From assembly GCA_934725525.1 (NCBI GenBank), contig CAKVCG010000101.1:1-6321 (forward strand): a DNA stretch of 6,321 nucleotides, read 5' to 3'. Position 1 is the first letter of the stretch; every line of letters begins with the position of its first letter. Below are positions 1 through 6,321 of the stretch, in pieces. The translations under genes and the position numbers were made by a program. This DNA is from an uncultured Brachyspira sp. GTDB lineage: Bacteria > Spirochaetota > Brachyspiria > Brachyspirales > Brachyspiraceae. The notes under the pieces are model-generated. The model was not told the DNA's origin. It was given only the letters and a program-made list of their open reading frames with translations, and ran no database searches.

Positions 1-1308
1 AGAACGCATAGCGGTTGGCTTTCTTTTATGCTTCCGCGTCTTAAACTTGCGCGCGATTTGCTTAAAGAGGACGGCGTTATTTTTATTAGCATTGACGATA
101 ATGAACAGGCAAATTTAAAACTTTTATGCGATGAAATTTTTGGGGAAGATAATTTTGTAAATAATTTTATTTGGTTGATAGGAAAAGGTAAAAAAGATAA
201 AAATTCAAGGACATTAGAACAATATATTTTATGTTATAGCAAAGACAAAACATTATTGGATAATTGGATTGATTATAGAGCGATAAAAGGAAAATTGGAT
301 AATCCAGATAACGATAAAAGAGGAAATTGGTTTAGCGGTAGTATATCTTTTAGCGAAGAAAGAAGTAATAGAAATAGTAAAAAATATTTTACTATTAAAT
401 CACCTTCTGGAATAGAATGGAGTAGGCAATGGATGGTTGAAGATAAAGAAGAAATGGAACAATTAATAAAAGAAAATAAAATATATTTTGGAGAAGCTCC
501 GCTTTTCGATAAAACTCCAAGATTAAAAATTTTTGAAAACGAATTATTAGAAGTAATACCAGATAATATTTTTAACGATTTAGGGACAAGTAGAAGCGCA
601 ATAATGGAAGTAAAAAATATGTTTGGTTGTATAATTTTTGAAACTCCAAAACCTGTAGAATTAATAAAACATATGTTAAAGATAGCAACAAAAAATAATG
701 ATATTATTTTAGACTTTTTTGCAGGAAGCGGAACGACTGCCCAAGCGGTTATGGAATTAAACGCAGAAGATAAAGGCAATAGAGAGTTTATTTTAGTTCA
801 AATTGACGAAGAGATAAAAGAAGATAAAAGCAAGAGCGCTTATGATTTTTGCAAGAAAGAATTAAAAAGCAAAAATCCTGTAATTAGCGATATTACAATA
901 GAGAGAGTAAAAAGAGCCGCTCAAAAAATAATTCAATCTTCAAAAGACAACGATTTAAATTTAGGCTTTAAAGTTTTTACTTTAGAAGATAAGCCCGAAA
1001 TTATAATAGATAAAGATAAAAATTTAAAATTAATTAATCGTAGAAATTTAAGCGTTATCGATAAGGTTGTTAATATGTTTCTTATTAGCGGAAAGACTCT
1101 CGATAAGAAAATTGAAAATATTTTTGACGGAAAACTCTATAAATGCGAAGATTCTTTTTATTTGATAAGTTTCAATAAAGAGATTTTAAAATATTTAATA
1201 AAAACTCAAAACGAATATATTTTTATAGACGCTTACGGAGATATAGAATTGGAAGATTTTTTGAATTTGGGAGCTGGGTTTACGGAAAGGATGAGAGTTG
1301 TCTATTAA
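1..1308 (+). CDS. Type III restriction-modification DNA methyltransferase (Mod-like, beta class), 5'-truncated by window edge
   Basis: This encodes the C-terminal 435 residues of an S-adenosylmethionine-dependent DNA methyltransferase, probably adenine-N6 specific. The frame is open from base 1, and the residues before the first ATG (RTHSGWLSFM) match the family, so the ATG at 28 is internal. Residues below are counted from base 1. WLSFM-PRLKLAR and DGVIFISIDDNE (about 6-40) are typical of type III Mod proteins. A variable stretch (about 55-205) fits a target-recognition domain. Motif X follows (FETPKP, 213-218), then the SAM-binding motif I (DFFAGSGTT, 238-246). This order, with the TRD before motif I, marks the beta class; the catalytic DPPY motif should lie upstream, off the window. 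A C-terminal ITIERVKRAAQKI...LGFKVF segment is also Mod-like. The gene ends with TAA at 1306-1308, facing murF 24 bp away. No restriction (res) gene follows, so this may be a solitary Mod or have res elsewhere. The family is confident; target site and type III membership are inferred. Confidence 0.9.
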   Translation, partial: RTHSGWLSFMLPRLKLARDLLKEDGVIFISIDDNEQANLKLLCDEIFGEDNFVNNFIWLIGKGKKDKNSRTLEQYILCYSKDKTLLDNWIDYRAIKGKLDNPDNDKRGNWFSGSISFSEERSNRNSKKYFTIKSPSGIEWSRQWMVEDKEEMEQLIKENKIYFGEAPLFDKTPRLKIFENELLEVIPDNIFNDLGTSRSAIMEVKNMFGCIIFETPKPVELIKHMLKIATKNNDIILDFFAGSGTTAQAVMELNAEDKGNREFILVQIDEEIKEDKSKSAYDFCKKELKSKNPVISDITIERVKRAAQKIIQSSKDNDLNLGFKVFTLEDKPEIIIDKDKNLKLINRRNLSVIDKVVNMFLISGKTLDKKIENIFDGKLYKCEDSFYLISFNKEILKYLIKTQNEYIFIDAYGDIELEDFLNLGAGFTERMRVVY

Positions 1309-1332
1309 TTTTTTATTTTGCTTACTTATAAA

Positions 1333-2676
1333 TTAAATTTCGGAAATATTTTCTATTATAACTTCAAAATTCATTCCCAAAGACGCTTTTATTAAAATCG
1401 CCGCGTCTTCTTTTATAAATTCTTTTATTTTAGAAATAGAATCTTCCGCTTTTTCAAAATAATATTTTTCGCAATTAACCGTTTCGTAAATATATTTTGA
1501 ATAATTACCGCAGGCTATTACTACATTTATATTATTTAAAGAGTTGATTAAATCGCCAATCTCTCTATGATAGAATTCGCTTTTAGGTTCGGTTTCGAGC
1601 ATATCGCCTATAACCGCAATTTTTTTATTCTCTTCTCTTTTGGATAAATAATTAATCATATTTTTCAAAGCTGACGGATTGGAATTATAACAATCGTTTA
1701 TTATTACGCAATTATTTATATTTTTTATTTGCATTCGATTTTTTGGAGATTTATAATTTATTAAAATTTTTGAACATTCTTTTAAGTCGACATTGTATAT
1801 TTCCGCAATTTTTAGAGCGGACAATACATTATTAAAATTAAAATCTCCGATTAAATTATGTTTAAAAATTATTCCTTTATATTCAAAAGTTTCGTTATCG
1901 ATTTTGATTATATCTTTAATGTCGGTTTCGATTATTTTTAGATTCTTTTTTTTAGCCTCTTCGATTAATATGTTAACTTCGTTTGAATTTTTATTTATTA
2001 TAGCAATCGCGTTTTTTTTCGTATTATTAAAGAGTTCGCTTTTTGCCAAAGCTATATTCTTCAGAGAGCCTAAATGCGCGATATGAACCGACTCGACATT
2101 ATTTATCAAAACGGCGCTCGATTCTATAGCCTCCGATATTCTTAAAAGTTCGTTTTCATGATTCATTCCCGCTTCGATTACGGCGATTTGAAAACTGTCG
2201 TCCAGATTAAAAATAGTTTTCGGAACTCCTATTTCGTTATTTAAATTTCCTTCGGTTTTAAGGACTTTATATTTTGTCGATAAAAATAAAGCGGTTAATT
2301 CTTTAGTAGTCGTTTTTCCGCAGCTTCCCGTTATCGCGATAATCGGAATATCGAATCTTCGTCTATATTCTCTAGCAAGTTTTATAAAAAAAAGAATCGT
2401 ATCGGCATAATAAAAAACTTTCGCGTCTTCGGGTATTTTTATATTTTCACTCAAAATAAAATATTGGCAGCCTTTATTATAGCATTCCAAAGCGAAGTTA
2501 TTTCCGTTAAATTTTTCTCCTTTTATAGCTAAAAAAATTTTATCGTTACCAAATTCTTCTCTGCTGTCGGTTGAAATATATAATTCTTTATTTTCTTCTT
2601 TTTCTATATTTTTTAAATAATCGGCTTTTAATTCTTTTGCAACTTTTATTATATCTTTTAAGCAAGTTTTTCCCAT
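1333..2676 (-). CDS. murF: UDP-N-acetylmuramoyl-tripeptide--D-alanyl-D-alanine ligase (MurF)
   Basis: MurF is the cytoplasmic ATP-dependent ligase that joins D-Ala-D-Ala to the UDP-MurNAc-tripeptide, completing the pentapeptide precursor of peptidoglycan. The 447-residue protein has the usual family length and three-domain order. The N-terminal UDP-binding domain carries STDSR (35-39). The central ATPase domain carries the P-loop ITGSCGKTT (115-123), then EAGMN (168-172), whose Glu is a usual metal ligand. The C-terminal domain carries INDCYNSNP (326-334), the Mur-ligase signature in its MurF form, and GDMLE (357-361). Near the end, KASLGM (430-435) replaces the commoner KGSR-type sequence, a small departure. 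The ATG start gives a normal MurF N-terminus, with a weak GGA ten bases upstream. It lies 35 bp after the lytic transglycosylase stop on the same strand, so the two are probably co-transcribed. The tripeptide's third residue (DAP, Lys or Orn) cannot be read from the sequence. Confidence 0.96.
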   Translation of the reverse strand: MGKTCLKDIIKVAKELKADYLKNIEKEENKELYISTDSREEFGNDKIFLAIKGEKFNGNNFALECYNKGCQYFILSENIKIPEDAKVFYYADTILFFIKLAREYRRRFDIPIIAITGSCGKTTTKELTALFLSTKYKVLKTEGNLNNEIGVPKTIFNLDDSFQIAVIEAGMNHENELLRISEAIESSAVLINNVESVHIAHLGSLKNIALAKSELFNNTKKNAIAIINKNSNEVNILIEEAKKKNLKIIETDIKDIIKIDNETFEYKGIIFKHNLIGDFNFNNVLSALKIAEIYNVDLKECSKILINYKSPKNRMQIKNINNCVIINDCYNSNPSALKNMINYLSKREENKKIAVIGDMLETEPKSEFYHREIGDLINSLNNINVVIACGNYSKYIYETVNCEKYYFEKAEDSISKIKEFIKEDAAILIKASLGMNFEVIIENISEI

Positions 2677-2686
2677 AAATATTTTT

Positions 2687-2689
2687 TCC
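2687..2689 (-). promoter_or_regulatory. Weak ribosome-binding site of murF
   Basis: On the minus strand a GGA, followed by a run of A, sits 10 bases before the murF ATG. It is the only purine-rich Shine-Dalgarno-like match in the 35-base gap after the transglycosylase gene. The match is short, so translation may also rely on the A/U-rich context or on coupling to the upstream gene. Confidence 0.4.
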
Positions 2690-2711
2690 GTTTAATTCAT
2701 ATAAAAAATAA

Positions 2712-4952
2712 TTAATAATATCTACTATAATACTCGTAGCTTTTCATTACTTTTTCAACATAATATTCGGTTTCTTCAATATCTATAAATCTTCCCGTTC
2801 TATACATATTGTTAGTTCCGTATTCGCTTTTCCATCTGTTTCCCCTGCTCGAACCCGCATTATACTTCGCCGCAACCATAATATAATTATTCGCATTCTC
2901 GCTCGTAAAAAGCCAAGACAAATGTGAAATTCCCAAATATATATTTTGTTTAGGGTCATTCAAATTGAGAGGATTAAATTTATATCTCTTTTTTTTATTT
3001 TCCGCTCCCGCAGTCGCTGGCATAAGCTGCATGAGTCCTCTCGCTCCAGCCCAAGAGATAGCCTTTGCGTCAAATAAACTCTCCTCTCGCATTATCGAAT
3101 AAACGAATTCGGGTTCTATTTTATAATATTTCGATTCGGGAACGACATACTCGTCAAAAAATCTCGGATAAATATATTTTCTAAATTCTTCGGGAAGCAA
3201 ATCGATATTTTCCGAATAATTATATCCAAAATATTTTCCAATATTATTGCATATTTGCATGAATCTTTTCGTATTTGAGGAAGCGATAAATATTTTTTCG
3301 GCGTAATAAAACAAAGGATAAGTTATTTGAGTTTTTTGATAAACTTTATTAAATTCGGCGTAAGCGTTTTGAATATCGCCGTAATAATAAAGCAGAATCG
3401 ACTTATTTATTTCGCCTCTCGTTTGCAATGAAAGTTCGTTAAATATTTCATTTTCCGTTATCATTTCGTCTCTTTTTAAATAAAAATCTTTAACGAATCT
3501 ATTTTGCATAAAAATTTCTTTTGCAATATCTCTCGCTTCTTTTACAAGTTTATCTTCTTTTTTGCTTGCGATATAATCTATGAATTGAATTTTATTTAGA
3601 GTTTCGAGGGTTTTTGAATAATTTGAAATTTCAAAATTTTTTTTAGCTTCTTCCAAATAATAATCGTTGCTTAAAGAAATATTTTTAATCATATCTTCGT
3701 TTGCAAGAGTCAAAGCGCCTTTGATATAATAAGGATTTTTGCTCGTCAAAAGAGTTTTCATTATATAATCGTTTCTTTTATCAAAGTCTTCAAATTCTTC
3801 GGCAACCCACATATTCCAAGACATAGCCAAATCGTTTCTTAATTTTGAATGACGCTCTTCCAATATTTTCAAAGCGTAATAAGTTTCAGTTTTATTTTTT
3901 AATTTCAAAGATTTTCTCAAATAACTTTTTAAAGACGCTTCCGTCCACCTATTGCTTCTAAATTTATTCAAACTGTTCGTTAAATATCTTTTTGCCAAAA
4001 TCAAATTATTCGATTTCAAACTTTCCGTTACAAATATATTATAAATTCTTGAAACATATTCGTCTTTCGGATATTCTTTCAAAAAAGTTTGATACAAGGC
4101 AGTAGATTTTTCAATATTATTTAATCTATAATAATTGTCGGCGTTATGATAAAGTCCCAATCTTCTATAAGATTTATTATTTGTGTTTGCAAGATAACTG
4201 TCAAATAATTTTGAAGCGTCTTCTCTTTTGCCTTCTCGTTGATTTATTCTCGCTATATAATATATGCAATTCGCTTTATTATAATTTTGTTTTATTAAAG
4301 AATTGAAATAATTTAAAGCCTCCGTTCTATGTCCCGCTTCGTATAATTCGGTAGCCATTTTATATTTTATATTGCTTGGAAGTTCCAAAGCCTCTTTTTG
4401 AAAATTATTATTGAAATAAATTATCGCTTCTCTATTGTAAAATTTAGTTATAAGTTCCAAAGCGATTTCTTTATTTTTTTCTTTATCTTTAATTCTTTGC
4501 AAAGCTCTTAAACCGACAAATTCTTTAATCCATTTTTGAGTTTTTCCGTTAAAAAAATTACTTATCGGATAATCGTCTCTATAAAATTCCGCTAACGCTT
4601 TATATTGTTCGGCATAAGGATAGAGAGTCGAGCAAGGATATTCTTTAATAATAACGGAATACAAATTAATAGCATCGTCATACATATTCGCGTATAACGC
4701 GCTTTTCGCTCCGTAATATATAACATAATCTCTGATTAAAATTTCGTCCTCGCCGTTTATTATATTTGTAAATTGATTATAAGCGTTTAAATATTTTTTT
4801 TCATTGTAGAGTTTCAAAGCCGTTCCGTAATTTATTTTATTTTTTGAAATTATATTCGGAAGTTCGGGGATATTTTTAGCGTTTAGCATCGAAGTCGCTA
4901 TTATTATAATAAGTTCAAACGATAGAGTTAATAAAAATATTCTTTTCTTCAT
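2712..4952 (-). CDS. Exported soluble lytic murein transglycosylase (Slt70-like) with long helical-repeat N-terminal region
   Basis: Lytic transglycosylases cleave the MurNAc-GlcNAc bond of peptidoglycan in the periplasm, leaving 1,6-anhydro-MurNAc ends. Residues 1-25 are a signal peptide: MKKR, a hydrophobic core (LLTLSFELIIIIA), and a likely signal peptidase I site after LNA. There is no lipobox Cys, so the enzyme is probably soluble. Residues about 40-600 are helical TPR-like repeats (for example ALKLYNEKKYLNAYNQFTNI and ALNYFNSLIKQNYNKANCIY), the counterpart of the Slt70 superhelical ring. The C-terminal SLT domain has EFVYSIMREESLF, with the catalytic Glu at 624 (the Glu before Ser), then GARGLMQLMPATA (636-648) and AAKYNAG (694-700). 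At 746 residues it is somewhat longer than E. coli Slt70. The start is set by the signal peptide; no Shine-Dalgarno is visible before the ATG. It is first in an apparent unit with murF, 35 bp downstream, and divergent from metG. The function is confident, the exact slt orthology less so. Confidence 0.92.
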   Translation of the reverse strand: MKKRIFLLTLSFELIIIIATSMLNAKNIPELPNIISKNKINYGTALKLYNEKKYLNAYNQFTNIINGEDEILIRDYVIYYGAKSALYANMYDDAINLYSVIIKEYPCSTLYPYAEQYKALAEFYRDDYPISNFFNGKTQKWIKEFVGLRALQRIKDKEKNKEIALELITKFYNREAIIYFNNNFQKEALELPSNIKYKMATELYEAGHRTEALNYFNSLIKQNYNKANCIYYIARINQREGKREDASKLFDSYLANTNNKSYRRLGLYHNADNYYRLNNIEKSTALYQTFLKEYPKDEYVSRIYNIFVTESLKSNNLILAKRYLTNSLNKFRSNRWTEASLKSYLRKSLKLKNKTETYYALKILEERHSKLRNDLAMSWNMWVAEEFEDFDKRNDYIMKTLLTSKNPYYIKGALTLANEDMIKNISLSNDYYLEEAKKNFEISNYSKTLETLNKIQFIDYIASKKEDKLVKEARDIAKEIFMQNRFVKDFYLKRDEMITENEIFNELSLQTRGEINKSILLYYYGDIQNAYAEFNKVYQKTQITYPLFYYAEKIFIASSNTKRFMQICNNIGKYFGYNYSENIDLLPEEFRKYIYPRFFDEYVVPESKYYKIEPEFVYSIMREESLFDAKAISWAGARGLMQLMPATAGAENKKKRYKFNPLNLNDPKQNIYLGISHLSWLFTSENANNYIMVAAKYNAGSSRGNRWKSEYGTNNMYRTGRFIDIEETEYYVEKVMKSYEYYSRYY

Positions 4953-4959
4953 AGGTAAA

Positions 4960-4984
4960 AAATTTAAAAATAAATTTAAAATTT
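4960..4984. repeat. Short AT direct repeat (AAATTTAAAA twice) in the transglycosylase leader
   Basis: AAATTTAAAA occurs at 4960-4969 and again at 4972-4981, and a third AAATTT overlaps at 4979-4984. The repeat lies just before the transglycosylase start, within its predicted untranslated leader. AAATTT is self-complementary, so it could be a bent, A-tract-rich segment or a weak protein-binding site. In a region this rich in A and T it could equally be chance. Confidence 0.3.
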
Positions 4985-5003
4985 GTATAATTTATTTTTA
5001 TGC

Positions 5004-5032
5004 ATTTTAATATCATTTATTGATTTTTGCAA
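5004..5032 (-). promoter_or_regulatory. Candidate sigma70-type promoter for the transglycosylase-murF unit
   Basis: Read on the minus strand, TTGCAA (5032-5027) lies 17 bases before TAAAAT (5009-5004), a fair match to the -35/-10 consensus at the preferred spacing. Transcription would begin near 4997, giving a leader of about 45 bases before the transglycosylase ATG. AT-rich DNA produces such matches easily, so position and spacing are the main support. Confidence 0.45.
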
Positions 5033-5051
5033 ATATAAAAATATAACTATC

Positions 5052-5080
5052 TTTACAAAAACTATGAATTTTATTATAAT
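5052..5080 (+). promoter_or_regulatory. Candidate sigma70-type promoter for metG
   Basis: TTTACA (5052-5057) and a perfect TATAAT (5075-5080) are separated by exactly 17 bases, a near-consensus sigma70 promoter. Transcription would start near 5087, leaving about 54 untranslated bases before the metG ATG. A second TATAAT at 5089-5094 has no good -35 partner. I see no T-box-like or other recognisable leader structure in the short untranslated region, and it is too short for a typical T-box. Confidence 0.6.
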
Positions 5081-5125
5081 TAATTCGATATAATATATAA
5101 AGTAATAATTATAAAATAAATGTTT

Positions 5126-5130
5126 GGGAG
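5126..5130 (+). promoter_or_regulatory. Ribosome-binding site of metG (GGGAG)
   Basis: GGGAG lies 10 bases before the ATG at 5141 and decides the start. An in-frame ATG at 5120 would add seven residues (MFGSKNR), but it would put this Shine-Dalgarno inside the coding region and has no comparable site of its own. Confidence 0.7.
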
Positions 5131-5140
5131 TAAAAATCGG

Positions 5141-6321
5141 ATGACTGAAAAGAAATTTTATATTACCACGCCTATATATTATCCTTCGGACTATTTGCAT
5201 ATAGGGCATTGTTATTGCACAATCGCCGCCGACACTATGGCTAGATATAAGAGAATAACGGGATACGATGTTTATTTTTTGACGGGAACGGATGAACATG
5301 GCGAAAAAATAGAAAGAAAAGCCGAAGCTGCAAAAACTACTCCTAAAGCCTATGTCGACAATATAGTCGAGGCGACAAAAGAATTATGGAAAAGACTTCA
5401 TATAGATTATACCCATTATATAAGAACGACAGACGATTATCATGTAAGAAGAGTTCAAAAAATATTTAAAATATTATACGATAAAAATTTTATATATAAA
5501 GGCAAATATAAAGGTTTATATTGCGTAAGCGACGAAGCGTTTTTTACCGACAGCCAAGTGATAAAAAAAGAAGACGGAAAATGTTATTGTCCCGATTGCG
5601 AAAAAGAATTGGAATATAAAGAAGAAGAATGTTATTATTTGAAATTGTCTGATTACGGAGATTGGCTTATCAATTATTATAAAGAGCATCCCGAATTTTT
5701 AGGACCAAAAGAGAGAATGAACGAAATGCTTAATAATTTTCTTTTGCCCGGCTTGGAGGATTTGGCGGTTACTCGAAAAGGCTTGAAATGGGGAATCGAA
5801 TGCCCTATAGATAAAGAGCATAGCATTTATGTTTGGATAGACGCTTTAAGCAATTATATAACGGCTTTGGGTTATCCCGAAGAAGACGACAGTTTATTTA
5901 AAAAATATTGGGCATGCGATGTTCATTTTGTGGGAAAAGAAATAGTTAGATTCCATTCAATAATCTGGCCCATAATGCTTAAAATGCTCGATATTCCTTT
6001 GCCAAAAAAAGTTTTCGGGCATGGCTGGATACTATTTGACGATGGAAAAAAAATGAGCAAAAGCAGAGGAAATGTAGTCGAACCGAACAGTTTAATCGAC
6101 AAATACGGAGTTGACGCTTTAAGATATTTTTTGATGCGGGAAATTAATTTTGGAATTGACGGATATTATTCGCAGGAATTGCTTTTAAAAAGAATAAATA
6201 GCGATTTGGCAAACGATTATGGAAATTTATGGCATAGAATAACCACAATGCTTGGAAAATATTTTAATAGCATTTTGCCCGAAGAGGTTGAAAGCGTTTA
6301 CGGAGAGAGAGAGAGAGAATT
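5141..6321 (+). CDS. metG: Methionyl-tRNA synthetase, N-terminal 393 residues (3' end beyond window)
   Basis: MetRS charges tRNA-Met with methionine in the cytoplasm, for both initiation and elongation. The reading frame stays open from the ATG to the window edge. It begins KKFYITTPIYYPSDYLHIGH, the class I Rossmann start with the HIGH signature at 20-23, followed by LTGTDEHGEK (47-56). The connective-peptide domain follows, with Cys128, Asp131, Cys148, Cys150 and Cys153, so the zinc-knuckle region keeps a CPDC pair while the first CxxC has become CxxD. Next come YVWIDALSNY (230-239), a methionine/adenylate-pocket region, then VGKEIVRFH (264-272) and the KMSKS loop (304-308, in DGKKMSKSRGN). 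The helical anticodon-binding domain is just starting where the window ends. The layout fits the bacterial type with a short connective peptide. It is transcribed divergently from the transglycosylase gene. A (GA)8 run near 6303 encodes an ERERE segment. Confidence 0.97.
   Translation, partial: MTEKKFYITTPIYYPSDYLHIGHCYCTIAADTMARYKRITGYDVYFLTGTDEHGEKIERKAEAAKTTPKAYVDNIVEATKELWKRLHIDYTHYIRTTDDYHVRRVQKIFKILYDKNFIYKGKYKGLYCVSDEAFFTDSQVIKKEDGKCYCPDCEKELEYKEEECYYLKLSDYGDWLINYYKEHPEFLGPKERMNEMLNNFLLPGLEDLAVTRKGLKWGIECPIDKEHSIYVWIDALSNYITALGYPEEDDSLFKKYWACDVHFVGKEIVRFHSIIWPIMLKMLDIPLPKKVFGHGWILFDDGKKMSKSRGNVVEPNSLIDKYGVDALRYFLMREINFGIDGYYSQELLLKRINSDLANDYGNLWHRITTMLGKYFNSILPEEVESVYGERERE
6303..6318 (+). 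repeat. (GA)8 dinucleotide tract inside metG
   Basis: Eight uninterrupted GA units lie within the metG reading frame and encode alternating Glu and Arg (GEREREE-like, codons about 388-393). Gain or loss of one unit would shift the frame, because the unit length is not a multiple of three. The tract is two bases before the window end, so the frame beyond it cannot be confirmed. Confidence 0.9.

Noticed and set aside
28..30. ATG at 28 as the start of the methyltransferase
   Set aside because: The frame is open to base 1 and the preceding residues (RTHSGWLSF) are family-conserved, so the gene is truncated by the window and the ATG is internal.
273..779. Minus-strand open frame of 168 codons
   Set aside because: It lies wholly antisense to the methyltransferase gene, has low-complexity Leu/Ser/Ile/Phe composition typical of antisense AT-rich frames, and shows no recognisable domain.
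1309..1332. Bidirectional terminator between the convergent methyltransferase and murF genes
   Set aside because: There is a T-rich run after the methyltransferase stop, but I could find no GC-containing hairpin before it on either strand. The nearby ATTTCCGAAAT has no workable loop.
1793..2086. Plus-strand open frame of 97 codons
   Set aside because: It is antisense to murF, hydrophobic only because it mirrors Lys/Asn/Glu codons, and has no ribosome-binding site or known motif.
5120..5122. Upstream in-frame ATG as the metG start
   Set aside because: It would place the GGGAG ribosome-binding site inside the gene and add seven residues not expected at a MetRS N-terminus.
4976..5299. Minus-strand open frame of 107 codons
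   Set aside because: It overlaps the metG start on the opposite strand and runs through the divergent promoter region; its sequence is low-complexity.

Overview
This AT-rich window (roughly 28-30% G+C by eye) carries four protein-coding genes and no RNA gene, insertion sequence or CRISPR array that I can see. Low G+C, heavy use of AGA/ATA/AAA codons and an exported lytic transglycosylase next to a mur gene suggest a host-associated bacterium with a Gram-negative-type envelope. A spirochaete such as Brachyspira is my best guess from the look of the proteins, but only a weak one.

Layout, left to right. (1) 1-1308, plus strand: the 3' part of a beta-class DNA methyltransferase gene of the type III restriction-modification Mod family. 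Its 5' end lies outside the window. (2) After only 24 bp it meets a convergent minus-strand gene, murF (1333-2676), for the ligase that adds D-Ala-D-Ala to the peptidoglycan precursor. (3) Upstream of murF on the same strand, 35 bp away, is a gene for a 746-residue Slt70-like lytic transglycosylase (2712-4952) with a signal peptide, a long helical-repeat region and a C-terminal catalytic domain. These two genes look like one transcription unit joining murein cleavage with murein precursor synthesis. (4) A 188 bp divergent intergenic region (4953-5140) holds back-to-back candidate sigma70-type promoters. (5) From 5141 to the window end, plus strand: the first 393 codons of metG (methionyl-tRNA synthetase), cut by the window edge.

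The murF, transglycosylase and metG genes are ordinary core functions. The accessory element is the methyltransferase: its probable target-recognition region is clearly more AT-rich than the window-edge end of the gene, and no restriction subunit follows it. The other curiosity is a (GA)8 dinucleotide run inside metG at the right edge. I found no convincing undescribed system here.
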